52,755 bases of DNA from VFBF01 sp964530695 (GCA_964530695.1 CAZGYQ010000012.1:1-52755), one strand, 5' to 3'; numbered from the stretch's first letter, positions 17,756 through 28,900 are shown. Program-made: numbers and translations. The notes: generated by a model not told the origin, from the letters alone.

Positions 17756-19399
17756 GTGTCCGCAGAAGGCGGCCAGGGCGGGCGTTCCGTTCCAACCACG
17801 GGAGACGGTGGGGAATGGCGCGCACGCAGGCTGGCTCAAGATCAGGCATATCAGGGCACGGCGGAAGCGCTGGCTGAGATCCGACGTCCGGTTGCGATTG
17901 TTTCCAGGCCGGAGGGGCCGGCGCCCCTTGTGCTCGGCGCGGACGGCAGTTGGCCGCTCGGGTCAGGCCATGGCGGTGTCCTGGCGGTGCTCCCGCCGCT
18001 CTTTCCCGAGTGGCTCGGCGACCAGTCGTTTCTGGCGGCGCACAAGGTGCGCTTTCCCTATGTGATTGGAGAAATGGCGCGGGGAATTGCGACGCCAGCC
18101 ATGGTTATCGCCGGGGTGCGGGCAGGCCTGATGGCGTTCTATGGCAGCGCCGGCCTTCGGCTTGACGAGATCGAGCGGGGCATAGGTGAAATTCACTCAG
18201 CGCTGGGCCGCGGTTCGGCAGGTTGGGGCGCCAATCTCATTCACAGTCCGCACGAGCCCGGCCTCGAACTGGCGACGACGGAGCTGTTTCACCGGCTCGG
18301 CGTGGAGCGCGTTTCCGCTTCGGCGTTCATGCGGCTGCAACCTGCCATTGTCTGGTTCGCCGCCAAAGGACTGACGCGCACGCCTGACGGAGCCATCAAT
18401 CGCGCAGGCCGCATCGTCGGGAAGGTCTCGCGAACCGAGGTGGCGCGACAGTTCCTGTCACCGCCGCCGGAAGCGATGTTGCGGCAGCTGACGGCCGCTG
18501 GGCGTCTGACAGAAGACGAAGCGCAACTCGCCGCGCAGATTCCTGTCGCCGAGGACGTCACCGCGGAGGCCGACTCCGGCGGCCACACGGACAATCGACC
18601 TCTCACCGTACTCCTCCCGGCGCTCATCTCCCTGCGCGATGAATTGGCCCGACGATATGCCTACGACATCACTCCACGGATTGGGGCCGCAGGTGGAATA
18701 GGAACGCCTGCAGCGGTCGCCGCGGCGTTCGCAGCGGGCGCAGCCTATGTTGTGACTGGGTCCGTAAATCAGAGCGCAGGCGAGAGCGGGCTTTCAGCGA
18801 TCGCCCGCGCGCTTCTTGCCGACGCGGACTCTACAGACGTCGCAATGGCGCCCGCCGCCGACATGTTCGAGATGGGGGTGAAGGTCCAGGTCCTGAAACG
18901 CGGCACGATGTTCGCCCAGCGCGGCCACAAGCTGAGCGAGTTCTACCGCACGCACGCGTCTATCGACGAAGCGCCTGCCGAAGACATCCGCGACATCGAG
19001 CAGAACGTGTTTGGCCGAAGCGTCGCCGACATCTGGGCCGACACCCGCGCTCACTTCCTGCAGGCCGATCCCGCGCAGATCGAACGCGCACAGCGCGATG
19101 GAAAGCACAAGATGGCGCTTGTCTTTCGCTGGTACCTGTTCATGGGCGCCCAGTGGGCGCGCGAGGGCGTCGAAGACAGGCGGAGCGATTACCAGATCTG
19201 GTGCGGACCGGCGATGGGCGCTTTCAACGGATGGGTCAAAGACAGTTTTCTTGCGCCGATCGGAAGCCGGACCGTGACGCAGATCGCACTGAATCTTCTG
19301 GAAGGCGCCGCAACCGTGACGCGGGCAGGGCAGCTCAGATCGGCTGGCGTTGCACTACCTCCTTCCGCGTTCGATTTCCGACCAAGGCCGCTGAGCTAG
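17756..19399 (+). CDS. pfaD: PfaD-type enoyl reductase of a PUFA-like synthase
   Basis: The stand-alone flavin-dependent enoyl reductase of polyunsaturated-fatty-acid-type synthases, a TIM-barrel related to 2-nitropropane dioxygenases. Visible features include PYVIGEMARGIATPAMVIAGVRAG, the FMN-region segments IGAAGGIGTPAAVAAAFAAGAAYVVTGSVNQ, and the conserved family end MAPAADMFEMGVKVQVLKRGTMFAQR. The GTG at 17756 has GAGGGGG six bases upstream and was preferred over GTG 17741 and ATG 17750; this gives 547 residues. First gene of the synthase operon, seven bases before pfaA. It would reduce enoyl-ACP intermediates made by the next two proteins. Confidence 0.93.
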   Translation: MSAEGGQGGRSVPTTGDGGEWRARRLAQDQAYQGTAEALAEIRRPVAIVSRPEGPAPLVLGADGSWPLGSGHGGVLAVLPPLFPEWLGDQSFLAAHKVRFPYVIGEMARGIATPAMVIAGVRAGLMAFYGSAGLRLDEIERGIGEIHSALGRGSAGWGANLIHSPHEPGLELATTELFHRLGVERVSASAFMRLQPAIVWFAAKGLTRTPDGAINRAGRIVGKVSRTEVARQFLSPPPEAMLRQLTAAGRLTEDEAQLAAQIPVAEDVTAEADSGGHTDNRPLTVLLPALISLRDELARRYAYDITPRIGAAGGIGTPAAVAAAFAAGAAYVVTGSVNQSAGESGLSAIARALLADADSTDVAMAPAADMFEMGVKVQVLKRGTMFAQRGHKLSEFYRTHASIDEAPAEDIRDIEQNVFGRSVADIWADTRAHFLQADPAQIERAQRDGKHKMALVFRWYLFMGAQWAREGVEDRRSDYQIWCGPAMGAFNGWVKDSFLAPIGSRTVTQIALNLLEGAATVTRAGQLRSAGVALPPSAFDFRPRPLS

Positions 19400-19406
19400 A
19401 GAACCC

Positions 19407-22400
19407 ATGAGCGACTCCACACCTGCAAGCGTCATCCCCGTCGCCGTTGTCGGCATGAGCGCGATCTATCCAGGCGAGTCCGGGCTGGCCGGGTATTGGC
19501 GCACAATCGTGTCGGGTCGCGATGCGATCAGCGATGTGCCCGCGTCTCACTGGCTGATCGAGGACTACTACGATCCCGACCCCGCAGCACCGGACAAGAC
19601 CTATTGCAAGCGAGGGGGGTTCATTGAGCCCGTCTCCTTTGATCCGATGCAATTCGGTTTGCCGCCCAACGCGCTGCCATCGACGGATTCAGCGCAGATA
19701 CTCGCCCTGATGGCCGCGAAACAGGCGCTCGATCAGGCGGGCAGGGGGAACACAAAGGTCGATCCAGACCGCATCAGCGTTGTTCTCGGCGTTGCTTCCA
19801 CGACGGAGCTTGTCGTGCACATGGGCGCGAGATTGCAACGGCCAGTGTGGCGCAAGGCGATGCTGGACAATGGCATGCCGGAAGCGGAGGCGGACGCAAT
19901 CTGCGATGACATCGCCGCCGAGTATGCGCCCTGGCAGGAGAGCACGTTTCCGGGATTGCTCGGCAATGTCGTCGCCGGCCGCATCGCGAACCGCCTGAAC
20001 CTCGGAGGCGCCAACTTTGTTACGGACGCCGCCTGTGCAAGCTCACTTTCGGCACTGCAGGTCGGTCTTCACCAGCTGTATCTGAATGAAGCGGACATGG
20101 TGCTGGCGGGCGGCGTGGATGCGCTGAACGACATCATGATGTACATGTGCTTCTCCAAGACGCCGGCGTTCTCGCCGACGGGGGACTGCCGGCCATTCTC
20201 CGACTCTGCTGATGGAACGATCATCGGCGAAGGCGTCGGCATGCTGGCGCTCAAGCGCCTGAGCGATGCGGAGCGGGATGGAGATTTCATCCATGCCGTG
20301 GTGCGCGGATTGGGTTCTTCTTCCGATGGTCGTGCATCAAGCGTCTACGCGCCGAGACCGGAAGGGCAGGCGAAGGCGCTGCGTCGCGCGTATGCGCACG
20401 CAGGTTATGCGCCGGCGACCGTCGAGCTTCTGGAGGCGCACGGCACGGCGACGAAAGCCGGCGACGTCGCCGAATTTGCGGGGCTCTCGGCAGTCTTTGC
20501 AGAAGATGGGCAACACCGGACGGCGCGTTGTGCACTCGGATCGGTCAAATCCCAGATCGGGCATACGAAAGCGGCCGCAGGCGCCGCCGGCCTGATCAAG
20601 GCTGTTCTTGCGCTTCAGCACGCCACGCTTCCGGGCACCATCAAGGTGGAGCGCCCGAACGCGTCGCTCAAGATCGAGAGTACGCCCTTTTACGTCAATG
20701 CTCAGACACGTCCCTGGATTCGCGGCGGCGATCACCCTCGGCGCGCTTCCGTCAGTTCGTTCGGCTTTGGCGGCAGCAACTTTCACGTAGCGCTTGAGGA
20801 ATACAAGGGACCGGGCGCCGCGAAGCGCGTCCGCGCCGTTCCATGTGAGCTGGTCCTGTTGAGCGCGGAGTCTGCAACGGGGTTGGCGAAGAGCTGTCGC
20901 GCCCTTGTCGACCTGTGCGTGCGCGGCGAAAGCATCGCCAGGATCGCCCATGGCGCGGCGACTTCCTTTGAAGCGCAACACGGAGCGCGCGCTGGCGTCG
21001 TCGCGGACGACTCCCCATCGCTTCAAGCGCTCCTGAATAAACTCTGCGCCGCGCTTGAGAGCGGGGCCTGCGATGCGCTGAAGGACCCCGACGTCGCGGT
21101 GTCGCTTGCGCCGCCGCGGGAAGGCAAGACGGCGTTCCTGTTTCCCGGACAAGGCAGCCATTATGTGGGAATGGGGGCGGATCTGACGCTTGCGTTTCCC
21201 TCAGCGCTTGCAGTGTGGGACGGCATCGCCGGGCAGCCAGATCTCTCGGGTCTCAGCTCCATTGTGTTTCCAGAACCCGCGTTTGACGCCGCGGCTCGGG
21301 ACCAACAGGCGGCGGCTCTGACGGCGATGGTGAACGCGCAACCGGCTATCGCGGCGACAAGTCTCGCACAACTGGCGCTCCTCGAGCGGCTCGGCGTGCG
21401 CGCTAGCGCATTCGCAGGACACAGCTTCGGGGAGGTCACTGCGCTGGCGGCGGCAGGTGTGATTCCTGCGGACAAGCTGGTTTCCGTCGGTCGCGCGCGC
21501 GGCGAGTTCATGACACAGGCGGCAGGCGCGGCCAAAGGAGCGATGCTCGCGGTCGCAGGCGGCGCGGCGCAGATAGAAGCCTTGCTCGCGCGGGAGCCCG
21601 GCCTCGCGGGCGAAGTGGCTCTCGCCAACGACAACGCGCCACTTCAGGTCGTGCTTTCGGGATCGGTGGAGGCCATCGAGCATGCTGAGGCGATCATGAA
21701 GGCGGAGCGGATAACCGCATTCCGCCTGCCGGTCGCAAGCGCCTTTCACTCCCCCATCGTGGCGGCAAGCTGTGAGCCGTTTGCGGCGTTCCTGAAACCG
21801 ATCAAGTTCGGCAAGCCAAAAGGGACCGTGTACGCGAACGCCACCGCGAAGCCCTACGGCAAGTCTGCGGGCGCGCAACTGGCTGATCAACTCAAGAGCC
21901 CCGTGCGTTTCCGTGAAATGATCGAGGCCATGGCCGACGATGGCGTGACCCGCTTCATCGAAGTGGGGCCGGGACGCATTCTGACGGCGCTGGTGGATCA
22001 GATACTTGCCGACAGGCCGCATCTCGCGGTCGCGCTGGATGATCGCAAGGCCGGCGCGTTGCGCGGCTGGAACCGCGGTCTTGCGGCGCTCGCCGCCGAT
22101 GGCGTCGCGCTTGACCTTGCGGCGCTGTTTGAGAGCTACGAACAACCGGAAGAGAAATCGCAGGCGCCCGCACATGCAGTGCTGGTCGGGGGGGCGAATC
22201 TCGGAAAGCCATATCCGCCGCAACCGGGGCGCGCGCCGAAGGAGCCGCGTTTGTCTCGATCTCCGCTTTCGGCGCCAGCGCCTTCTACACCTGATTCACC
22301 GATCATGCCTGCGCCGGAGGCGCCTTCCATCCGGCTCGCGACGGCGGCTGCCCCGCAGGTTTCGCCGCCGGTTGCGGCTTTGGCGCGTCAGGCGCCCTCG

Positions 22401-25400
22401 GGCGGCTTCGATAGCCCGCAAGACCCATGGGCCATCATCGACCGGATCCAAGCGGAAACGGTCGACCAGCACCGCCACTATCTCGACGTCATGGCGCGTA
22501 GCCACGAGGTGTTCCTTCAGATGTCCGCGCAGATGCTGGATCACGTCATGGGCGGCGCGCCGACTACACTAGGCACGCCGACAACGCTACGCGCGGAGAG
22601 CACGCCGGCTCCGATGCGGACGCCGGCTGTTGTTTCCGTTGCGATGGCCGCTCCGGCTCCTCAAGTCACTTTGGAGGCGGCGCCGACGTCACCACGCGCG
22701 CCGGCGCCGCAACCCGCGTCACGTGCAGACGAGGTCGTTCTCGCCATCGTCGCGGAGAAGACCGGATATCCCATGGACATGCTTCAACTCGACATGGAGA
22801 TGGAAGCTGAACTCGGAATTGATTCGATCAAGCAGGTGGAGATTCTCGCCGCCGTGCAGGAATGTTTTCCGGACGCGCCCGAGATCCCAGCGAGCGCGCT
22901 TTCGTCGCTGAAAACGCTCCGTGACGTCGTGGACGCGGTGTCCGCATTTGCGGCGACTCAAAATCCCGGCGCAACGCGGATCGCGCCTATTTCGACCACC
23001 TCTCCCCAGAGTCCTGATCCCCAGAGCCCCGACGTCTTGCGCCGGTCAGTCCTGTCGATCGTCGCGGAGAAAACCGGATATCCGCGGGACATGCTCGATC
23101 TCGACATGGAGATGGAAGCGGAACTCGGGATCGACTCGATCAAGCAGGTGGAGATTCTCGCCGCCGTGCAGGAGCGGTTTCCAGACGCGCCCGAAATTCC
23201 CGCGAGCGAGCTTTCGACGCTCAAGACGCTCCGCGATGTCGTCAATGCCGTGTCCGCATTTGCGGCGGCTCCGGCGCCCAATGCGGCGACGAGCAGTGCG
23301 GCGACGAGCAGTGCGGCGGTGAGCGGTGCGGCAGGACGCGCAGATATCGCGACGCCGCCTCTCGCGAACCCTGACGTCTTGCGCCAGTCAGTCCTGACGA
23401 TCGTCGCCGAGAAAACCGGCTACCCGCAGGACATGCTCAAACTCGACATGGAGATGGAAGCTGAACTCGGAATTGATTCGATCAAGCAGGTTGAGATTCT
23501 GTCGGCGCTTCAGGAACGGTGGCCGGATGCGCCGGAAGTCTCAGCGTCGGACCTGGCCGGGCTGAAAACGCTGCGAGACGTTTCGAATGCGCTCGCGAAC
23601 ATCGGCTCTTCACCATCGGTTTCGCTCTCGCTCGTCCCGGAGGAAAAAATTGTCGGCGCGAGCGCGTCGTCTGCCTTGGCTGTGACGGAGGTCGTACTCG
23701 TCGCGCGTCCGCCTTCTGGATTTGCGATGACGGGCCTGTTGGGGGACGGGGGCGTCCACGTTACGAGGGAAAACCAAGCATTCGCCGAGGAGGTCGTAAC
23801 CGCACTCAGAGAACGGGGTATTTCGGCGGCGGCGGTCGATACCGTGCCGGCGGGAGCGGGAGCTGTGATCTCCCTGACGGCGCTCGCGCAGGTGAGCGGT
23901 GCGGCGCAATCGCTTGAAACCCACCTCAACGCATTCCGGGCCGCTCAGGTCGTCGCGCGAAGCGAGGGCGGATCACGCGTGTTCGTGACCGTGCAGTCGA
24001 CAGGTGGTTGCTTCGGTGGAAACGGCGCCGGCGAACCTACAGGAGAGTCGGCGCTTTCTTGCGGCGTTACGGGCCTTGCGAAGACCGCGGCGCGCGAATG
24101 GGAGAATGGTTCCGTCAAATCGATCGACATGGAAGAGCTCGACGCCCCGCGGTTGGTCGATGAACTCCTTTCCGGGGGGGCGGATCTGGAAGTGGCGCTG
24201 AAATCCGATGGCCAACGCTACTTCATTTGCGACCGCCCAGCCGCAATGACCTCGGGAGAGGCGCTGCTCACTGCCGATGGCGTGGTCGTGGTGTCCGGCG
24301 GGGCTCGTGGCGTCACCGCCCGGTGCGCCATCGCGCTGGCGAAGAAAGCCGGCGTTCGCCTCGCGCTTCTCGGTCGCACTGCGTTTGGTGGCGCCGCCGA
24401 AGAGTATCCGGATCTGGAAACTCTGCCCGCTATCGCAGGCGCGATATCCGAGGCATCGAAACGGCAAGGCAAACAGGTCGCGCTGTCAGAGGCGCGCACT
24501 CAGGCCGCGGGCGTTCTTGCCCGCCGGGAAATTGCGACGACGCTGGATATGGCCAGGCAAGCTGGCGTCCAGGCCAGATACTACCGCGCGGACATAACGG
24601 CGTCCAAAGAGGTCGCGGAAACCGCCGCCGCTATCCGCCGCGACTATGGACCGATCGTTGGGATCATCCATGGCGCTGGGGTTCTGGCGGACAAGCGTCT
24701 GGCCGATCTGAACGACGCGCAGTTCGAGACCGTCTTCCAGCCCAAAGTGGCCGGTGCTGAAGCATTGCTCGCCGCCACCCGAAACGACGACCTGCGCATG
24801 ATCGCGTTGTTCTCGTCGATCGCGGCGCGCACTGGCAATGCGGGCCAGGGGGCGTACGCTGCTGCGAACGAGGTGCTGAACGCCATCGCCACGCGCGAAC
24901 GTCTGCGACGCGGACCGTCCTGCGCCGTCCGCGCCTTCGGCTGGGGTCCATGGGATGGGGGGATGGTGGACGCCTCCCTGAGGAAGCACTTCGAGCGCGC
25001 TGGCGTGGGCTTGATCGACATCGAAACAGGCGCCGCCTTTTTCGCCGACCAAGCGTGCAGACTTGGCGGCGCGTCTGCGGTCGTCGTCGCTGCGCCGAGC
25101 GTCGCGCCATTGCGCCACGCCCATCTTGACTGGCGCGTATCGGCGCGCGCGTTGCCGCCGCTGTCCGATCACATGGTCCATGGTCGCATCGTGCTGCCCG
25201 TCGTCGTTGTCCTGGAGCGGGTGATGCGGGCAGCGCGATCGCTCCTTCCGTCCGACCTCGCTCGAGTTGTCGTGCGCGATTTTCAGGTGCTTTCCGGGAT
25301 CACGCTTTCACCCGAGGCCGACGAGGAAGCGGTACTATCCATCACGTTCGAGCCGAAGGGAGCGTCCTACGCGGTTACCCTGCGCGACGGCGCACAGCGA

Positions 25401-25913
25401 CCGCGGTATCGCGCCGTCGTCGAGGCGCCGGAAGGCGTGCCGACCCCAAGCGCGCAGATGGATCATGCGCCCACGTCGCCGTGGGGCGTCAGTCTGGAGC
25501 AGGCCTACTCGGGTCCGCTCTTTCACGGCGCGCGGTTTGCCGCGCTCAGCCGGCTTGAGGCCGTCGACTCCCGCGGAGGCGTCGCTATCGTGAAGGGGAC
25601 GGCAGAGCTCGGATGGCCGGATGAGCCATGGGCAGTCGATCCGGTCGCTCTCGACGGCGGCCTCCAACTGGGCCTGCTTTGGGCGAGCGCGAACAAGCGC
25701 GGCACAATGCTCCCTCAGCGGATTGCGAGCTTCGTCCAGCATGTTGCGCCAACGACCGCCGCGTCGTTGCGCTGCCGGTTCATGGCGCGCCCGATGAGTG
25801 AGAAGCGCATCGATTTTGACTTTGTGATCGAGACCATGGCGGGCGAAGTGGTTGCAGAGATGGGCGGGGCGGAGTTCTACGCGCTTGGCGCGAGCGCCTC
25901 GGCGACGCCGTGA
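19407..25913 (+). CDS. pfaA: PfaA-type polyunsaturated fatty acid synthase subunit (KS-AT-3xACP-KR-DH')
   Basis: A 2168-residue multidomain iterative synthase. KS, residues 1-440, has Cys210 (DAACASS), His345 (HGTAT) and His386 (GHTKAAAG). AT, about 575-880, has GHSFG with Ser673 and AFHSP with His781, consistent with malonyl loading. A Pro/Ala linker holds a helical segment around 1010-1050. Three ACPs carry LGIDSIK with attachment serines 1140, 1244 and 1358. A ketoreductase starts near 1620 (GGARGVT; later SSIAARTG...GAYAAANE). The end, about 1895-2160, is a DH'-type domain with HMVHGRIVLP. Active sites look intact. It needs a phosphopantetheinyl transferase, not encoded here. Its stop overlaps the next gene by four bases (GTGA). 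Confidence 0.96.
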   Translation: MSDSTPASVIPVAVVGMSAIYPGESGLAGYWRTIVSGRDAISDVPASHWLIEDYYDPDPAAPDKTYCKRGGFIEPVSFDPMQFGLPPNALPSTDSAQILALMAAKQALDQAGRGNTKVDPDRISVVLGVASTTELVVHMGARLQRPVWRKAMLDNGMPEAEADAICDDIAAEYAPWQESTFPGLLGNVVAGRIANRLNLGGANFVTDAACASSLSALQVGLHQLYLNEADMVLAGGVDALNDIMMYMCFSKTPAFSPTGDCRPFSDSADGTIIGEGVGMLALKRLSDAERDGDFIHAVVRGLGSSSDGRASSVYAPRPEGQAKALRRAYAHAGYAPATVELLEAHGTATKAGDVAEFAGLSAVFAEDGQHRTARCALGSVKSQIGHTKAAAGAAGLIKAVLALQHATLPGTIKVERPNASLKIESTPFYVNAQTRPWIRGGDHPRRASVSSFGFGGSNFHVALEEYKGPGAAKRVRAVPCELVLLSAESATGLAKSCRALVDLCVRGESIARIAHGAATSFEAQHGARAGVVADDSPSLQALLNKLCAALESGACDALKDPDVAVSLAPPREGKTAFLFPGQGSHYVGMGADLTLAFPSALAVWDGIAGQPDLSGLSSIVFPEPAFDAAARDQQAAALTAMVNAQPAIAATSLAQLALLERLGVRASAFAGHSFGEVTALAAAGVIPADKLVSVGRARGEFMTQAAGAAKGAMLAVAGGAAQIEALLAREPGLAGEVALANDNAPLQVVLSGSVEAIEHAEAIMKAERITAFRLPVASAFHSPIVAASCEPFAAFLKPIKFGKPKGTVYANATAKPYGKSAGAQLADQLKSPVRFREMIEAMADDGVTRFIEVGPGRILTALVDQILADRPHLAVALDDRKAGALRGWNRGLAALAADGVALDLAALFESYEQPEEKSQAPAHAVLVGGANLGKPYPPQPGRAPKEPRLSRSPLSAPAPSTPDSPIMPAPEAPSIRLATAAAPQVSPPVAALARQAPSGGFDSPQDPWAIIDRIQAETVDQHRHYLDVMARSHEVFLQMSAQMLDHVMGGAPTTLGTPTTLRAESTPAPMRTPAVVSVAMAAPAPQVTLEAAPTSPRAPAPQPASRADEVVLAIVAEKTGYPMDMLQLDMEMEAELGIDSIKQVEILAAVQECFPDAPEIPASALSSLKTLRDVVDAVSAFAATQNPGATRIAPISTTSPQSPDPQSPDVLRRSVLSIVAEKTGYPRDMLDLDMEMEAELGIDSIKQVEILAAVQERFPDAPEIPASELSTLKTLRDVVNAVSAFAAAPAPNAATSSAATSSAAVSGAAGRADIATPPLANPDVLRQSVLTIVAEKTGYPQDMLKLDMEMEAELGIDSIKQVEILSALQERWPDAPEVSASDLAGLKTLRDVSNALANIGSSPSVSLSLVPEEKIVGASASSALAVTEVVLVARPPSGFAMTGLLGDGGVHVTRENQAFAEEVVTALRERGISAAAVDTVPAGAGAVISLTALAQVSGAAQSLETHLNAFRAAQVVARSEGGSRVFVTVQSTGGCFGGNGAGEPTGESALSCGVTGLAKTAAREWENGSVKSIDMEELDAPRLVDELLSGGADLEVALKSDGQRYFICDRPAAMTSGEALLTADGVVVVSGGARGVTARCAIALAKKAGVRLALLGRTAFGGAAEEYPDLETLPAIAGAISEASKRQGKQVALSEARTQAAGVLARREIATTLDMARQAGVQARYYRADITASKEVAETAAAIRRDYGPIVGIIHGAGVLADKRLADLNDAQFETVFQPKVAGAEALLAATRNDDLRMIALFSSIAARTGNAGQGAYAAANEVLNAIATRERLRRGPSCAVRAFGWGPWDGGMVDASLRKHFERAGVGLIDIETGAAFFADQACRLGGASAVVVAAPSVAPLRHAHLDWRVSARALPPLSDHMVHGRIVLPVVVVLERVMRAARSLLPSDLARVVVRDFQVLSGITLSPEADEEAVLSITFEPKGASYAVTLRDGAQRPRYRAVVEAPEGVPTPSAQMDHAPTSPWGVSLEQAYSGPLFHGARFAALSRLEAVDSRGGVAIVKGTAELGWPDEPWAVDPVALDGGLQLGLLWASANKRGTMLPQRIASFVQHVAPTTAASLRCRFMARPMSEKRIDFDFVIETMAGEVVAEMGGAEFYALGASASATP
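22736..23604 (+). repeat. Three tandem acyl-carrier-protein repeats
   Basis: Three in-frame copies of an approximately 70-residue ACP, each with AEKTGYP, a MDMEMEAELGIDSIKQVEIL core and a TLRDV end, joined by Ala/Pro/Ser/Thr linkers. Serines are 104 and 114 residues apart. Copies 1 and 3 share an unbroken nucleotide identity around the attachment site, suggesting recent duplication or gene conversion. Confidence 0.95.
23283..23327 (+). repeat. 15-base tandem repeat in the linker before the third ACP
   Basis: Three 15-base units encode AATSS, AATSS and AAVSG. The first two are identical (GCGGCGACGAGCAGT) and the third differs at three positions. This is an in-frame linker repeat that can change length by slippage without breaking the protein. 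Confidence 0.85.
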
Positions 25914-28900
25914 AGCCGTTCGCGCCGATTGCGATCGTCGGACGTAGTTGCATCCTGCCGGGCGCCTCGTCGCCGGCCGCGCTTTTTGATGCTTCGTTGA
26001 CGGGACGATCGCTCCTCTCACGGACGCCGAAGGACCGGTGGGCCGGGCTGGACCCTGAGGCCTTGGCGCGGAGCGCTGAAGCGGGCGCGCGTGTCGCCTG
26101 CGCAGTGGGCGGCTACGTGCTCGCGCCGGATCTGCGCGTCCAGAAGGTCGCTGAAAGGGTCGCCGCGTTTGATCGGCTGGATCCCCTGGTTCACTGGCTC
26201 GCGCACTGCACGCTCGAGGCAATTGAGCAATCGCACGCAGTGGAGGTTGCGCGCACTGGTCTGATTGTCGGCAATCTGTCCTATCCCAGCCGTCTGGGCG
26301 CGGCGTTCGTTGAGGAATGGTGGCGCGGCGGCGCGGGCATTGACCCGCGCAACAGGTTTTCCTCGGGCCTGCCCCTGCATCTCCTCGCCGAGGCGCTTGG
26401 GTTTGACGGGCCCGCGTTTGCTCTCGACGCTGCGTGTGCTTCTTCCCTCTACGCAATCAAGCTGGCGTGCGACGCGCTGCATGACGGCGAGGCCGACCTC
26501 ATGCTGGCGGGAGGCATGAACGGCGCCGACGATCTGTTCATCCATCTTGGATTCACCGCGCTCCAGGCGCTGAGTCCAAGCGGGCGTTCCAGACCCTTCC
26601 ACAGTCAGGCCGATGGACTCGTGCCGTCGGAAGGGTGTGCGCTCATCGCGCTCAAACGCCTGGAGGACGCTGAGAGCGCTGGCGACCGGATTCTTGGCGT
26701 GATCCGAGCGATAGGCTTGAGCAACGACGGTCGCCAGAGCGGCTTTCTGGCGCCCGCGGTGTCCGGTCAGGTGCGCGCCATGCAGGCGGCGTTTGACCAG
26801 TCCGGATTCGACCCAGGCGATATCTCATTTGTCGATTGTCATGCAACTGGCACTTCGCGCGGCGACGGCGTCGAGGTGGAAAGCCTCGCGGCGGCCTACG
26901 GCGACGCGCCGCTGATGCTTGGCGCGCTGAAAGGCGTGCTTGGGCATGCCATCACGGCTTCGGGGGCGGCGAGCCTCATCAACGTGCTGTCGGCGTTCGA
27001 GGCGGGCCTGACGCCGCCAGCGCATTGCGCCGCGCCGATTGCGAGCTTGAAGGATACCGCCTTCACACTGCTGGCCGCGCCGGCGTCATGGCAGGGCGGG
27101 ATACGGCGCGCGGCGATCAGCAATTTCGGGTTTGGCGGCAACAATGCGCACCTGATTGTCGAAACGCATGTGCAGACTTCGAGAATGCGATCGCATGGAA
27201 AGCCGTCGCCTCCACGGGGCGATATTGCAGTGTGCGGCGCCGGGGTTCTTGCGGGAAACTTTCGGGGGCTCGCGGCGCTCCGGCGCGCGTTGTTCGATCC
27301 AACGGGTCAACTGCACAGGACGGAACACATCGAACTGGGGATGGAGGGACTGGGTTTCCCGCCGAGTGACCTCAAGGCCAGTCTGGCCCAGCAGACGGCC
27401 ATGCTCGAAGTCGTCGCAGAGGCGCTGAGGGGCGTGCCCAATCTCCCCTCGGAGCGGACGGGCGTGATTGTCGGCATGGGGTGTGATGCGACGATTGCAC
27501 GCCACGGCGTGCGCGTGCGTGCAGGGGGCGACGCGGAGTGGCTCGCGACGAATGCGGAGGCGGCGCCGCGCCTGACGCCGGAGGGTGTTCTCGGCACGAT
27601 GCCGAATATTCCCGCGAACCGCGTCCATGCCCAACGAGATTTTCGCGGTTTTGGTATGACCATTTCCAGCGAGGAGATATCCGGCCTTGCGGCCCTTGCG
27701 GTGGCTGCCCGTGCGCTGCGCGCGGGCGAACTGGACGCAGTAGTCGTCGGCGCCGTCGACTTCTGTTGTGAACCGGCCAATGCCGCCGCGCTATCCCATG
27801 TCCTTGGTGGCACGGTGCGCGGCGCCGGTGATGCTGCTGTCGCCCTGGTGCTAAAACGTCGACTGGATGCTGAGGCTGCGGGCGATTGCGTGCTTGGCGT
27901 GTTGCCCGGAGGGGCGATGGAGCGCGCTGCGGCGGTGACTGATGATTTCGTAGGGCAACACTTCGGGCGCACGCACGCGGCGAGCGCGTTGCTGCAGGTC
28001 CTTGTCGATTTGCTCTCCATTGAAGCGCGCGTGCGGTTCGACGATCTCGGCGCCCAGCCGACGCCGGGCGTTCGTACGTTGGCGAGGCGGTGCGAATCCT
28101 TCAGCGGCAGGTCCATGATGGAGGCTCTCGCAGCGCCAGATTCGCCTCCCAGGGCATCGTCATTGGGCGCGCCGCCGGTTCTGGCCAGGTTCGCCGCGTC
28201 CTCATTGGCGGAACTCGTTGGACGAATTGAAGCGAACGCTCAGGGCGGGGTAGGCGAGTTCCGGTGCGGACTTGTCGCCGATCGCGCCAGCTCTCTCGAC
28301 GCGTTAAGAAGGCGCTCAAGCGACTCTCTTCGGGCAGGCGTCGCGCCATCTCTCCCTGGAGTTGCGTTCGCCGACCACGCGATGTCGGGCGAGCTGGCGT
28401 TCACCTTTACGGGCGCCGCAGCTGCGTATCCGGGCGCCGGTCGGGATCTGATGCTGGCGTGGCCAGAGGTCGGCGACGCGTTGGCGATGCGCCACGCAGG
28501 TGTGGCTGAACTTGCGCGCCGTCTCTACGGCTCGGAGATTGGCGCGCTTGAGCCGCGGATCCAGCTCACGGGATGCGCGCTGGTGTGCCAGGCGCATGCC
28601 GAGTTCTCCAGGACATTCCTGAAACTGACGCCCCAAGCAGCGATCGGGCTCTCTTCCGGCGAAACGAATGCCCTGCTGGCGTTCGGGGTCTGGCGTGACC
28701 TTGACGCGATGCTCGCCGAAATCGAACGCTCCGGCCTTTATGGGCAGGCGCTGACCGGACATTGCGGCGCGGCGGCGCAGAGCTGGGGGCTTTCCTCGGG
28801 CGAGGGTGCGCGGTGGACCTGCTGGCGTCTTTCGGCGGCGCAAGAGATCGTGGATGCGGCGCTCGCAGGTGAACCGCGGGCTTACATGACGATCGTGCAC

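Noticed and set aside
27600..27700. Second KS of PfaC read as an inactivated, decaying gene
   Set aside because: Lack of the cysteine is the normal state of a chain-length factor, and the surrounding frame is intact.
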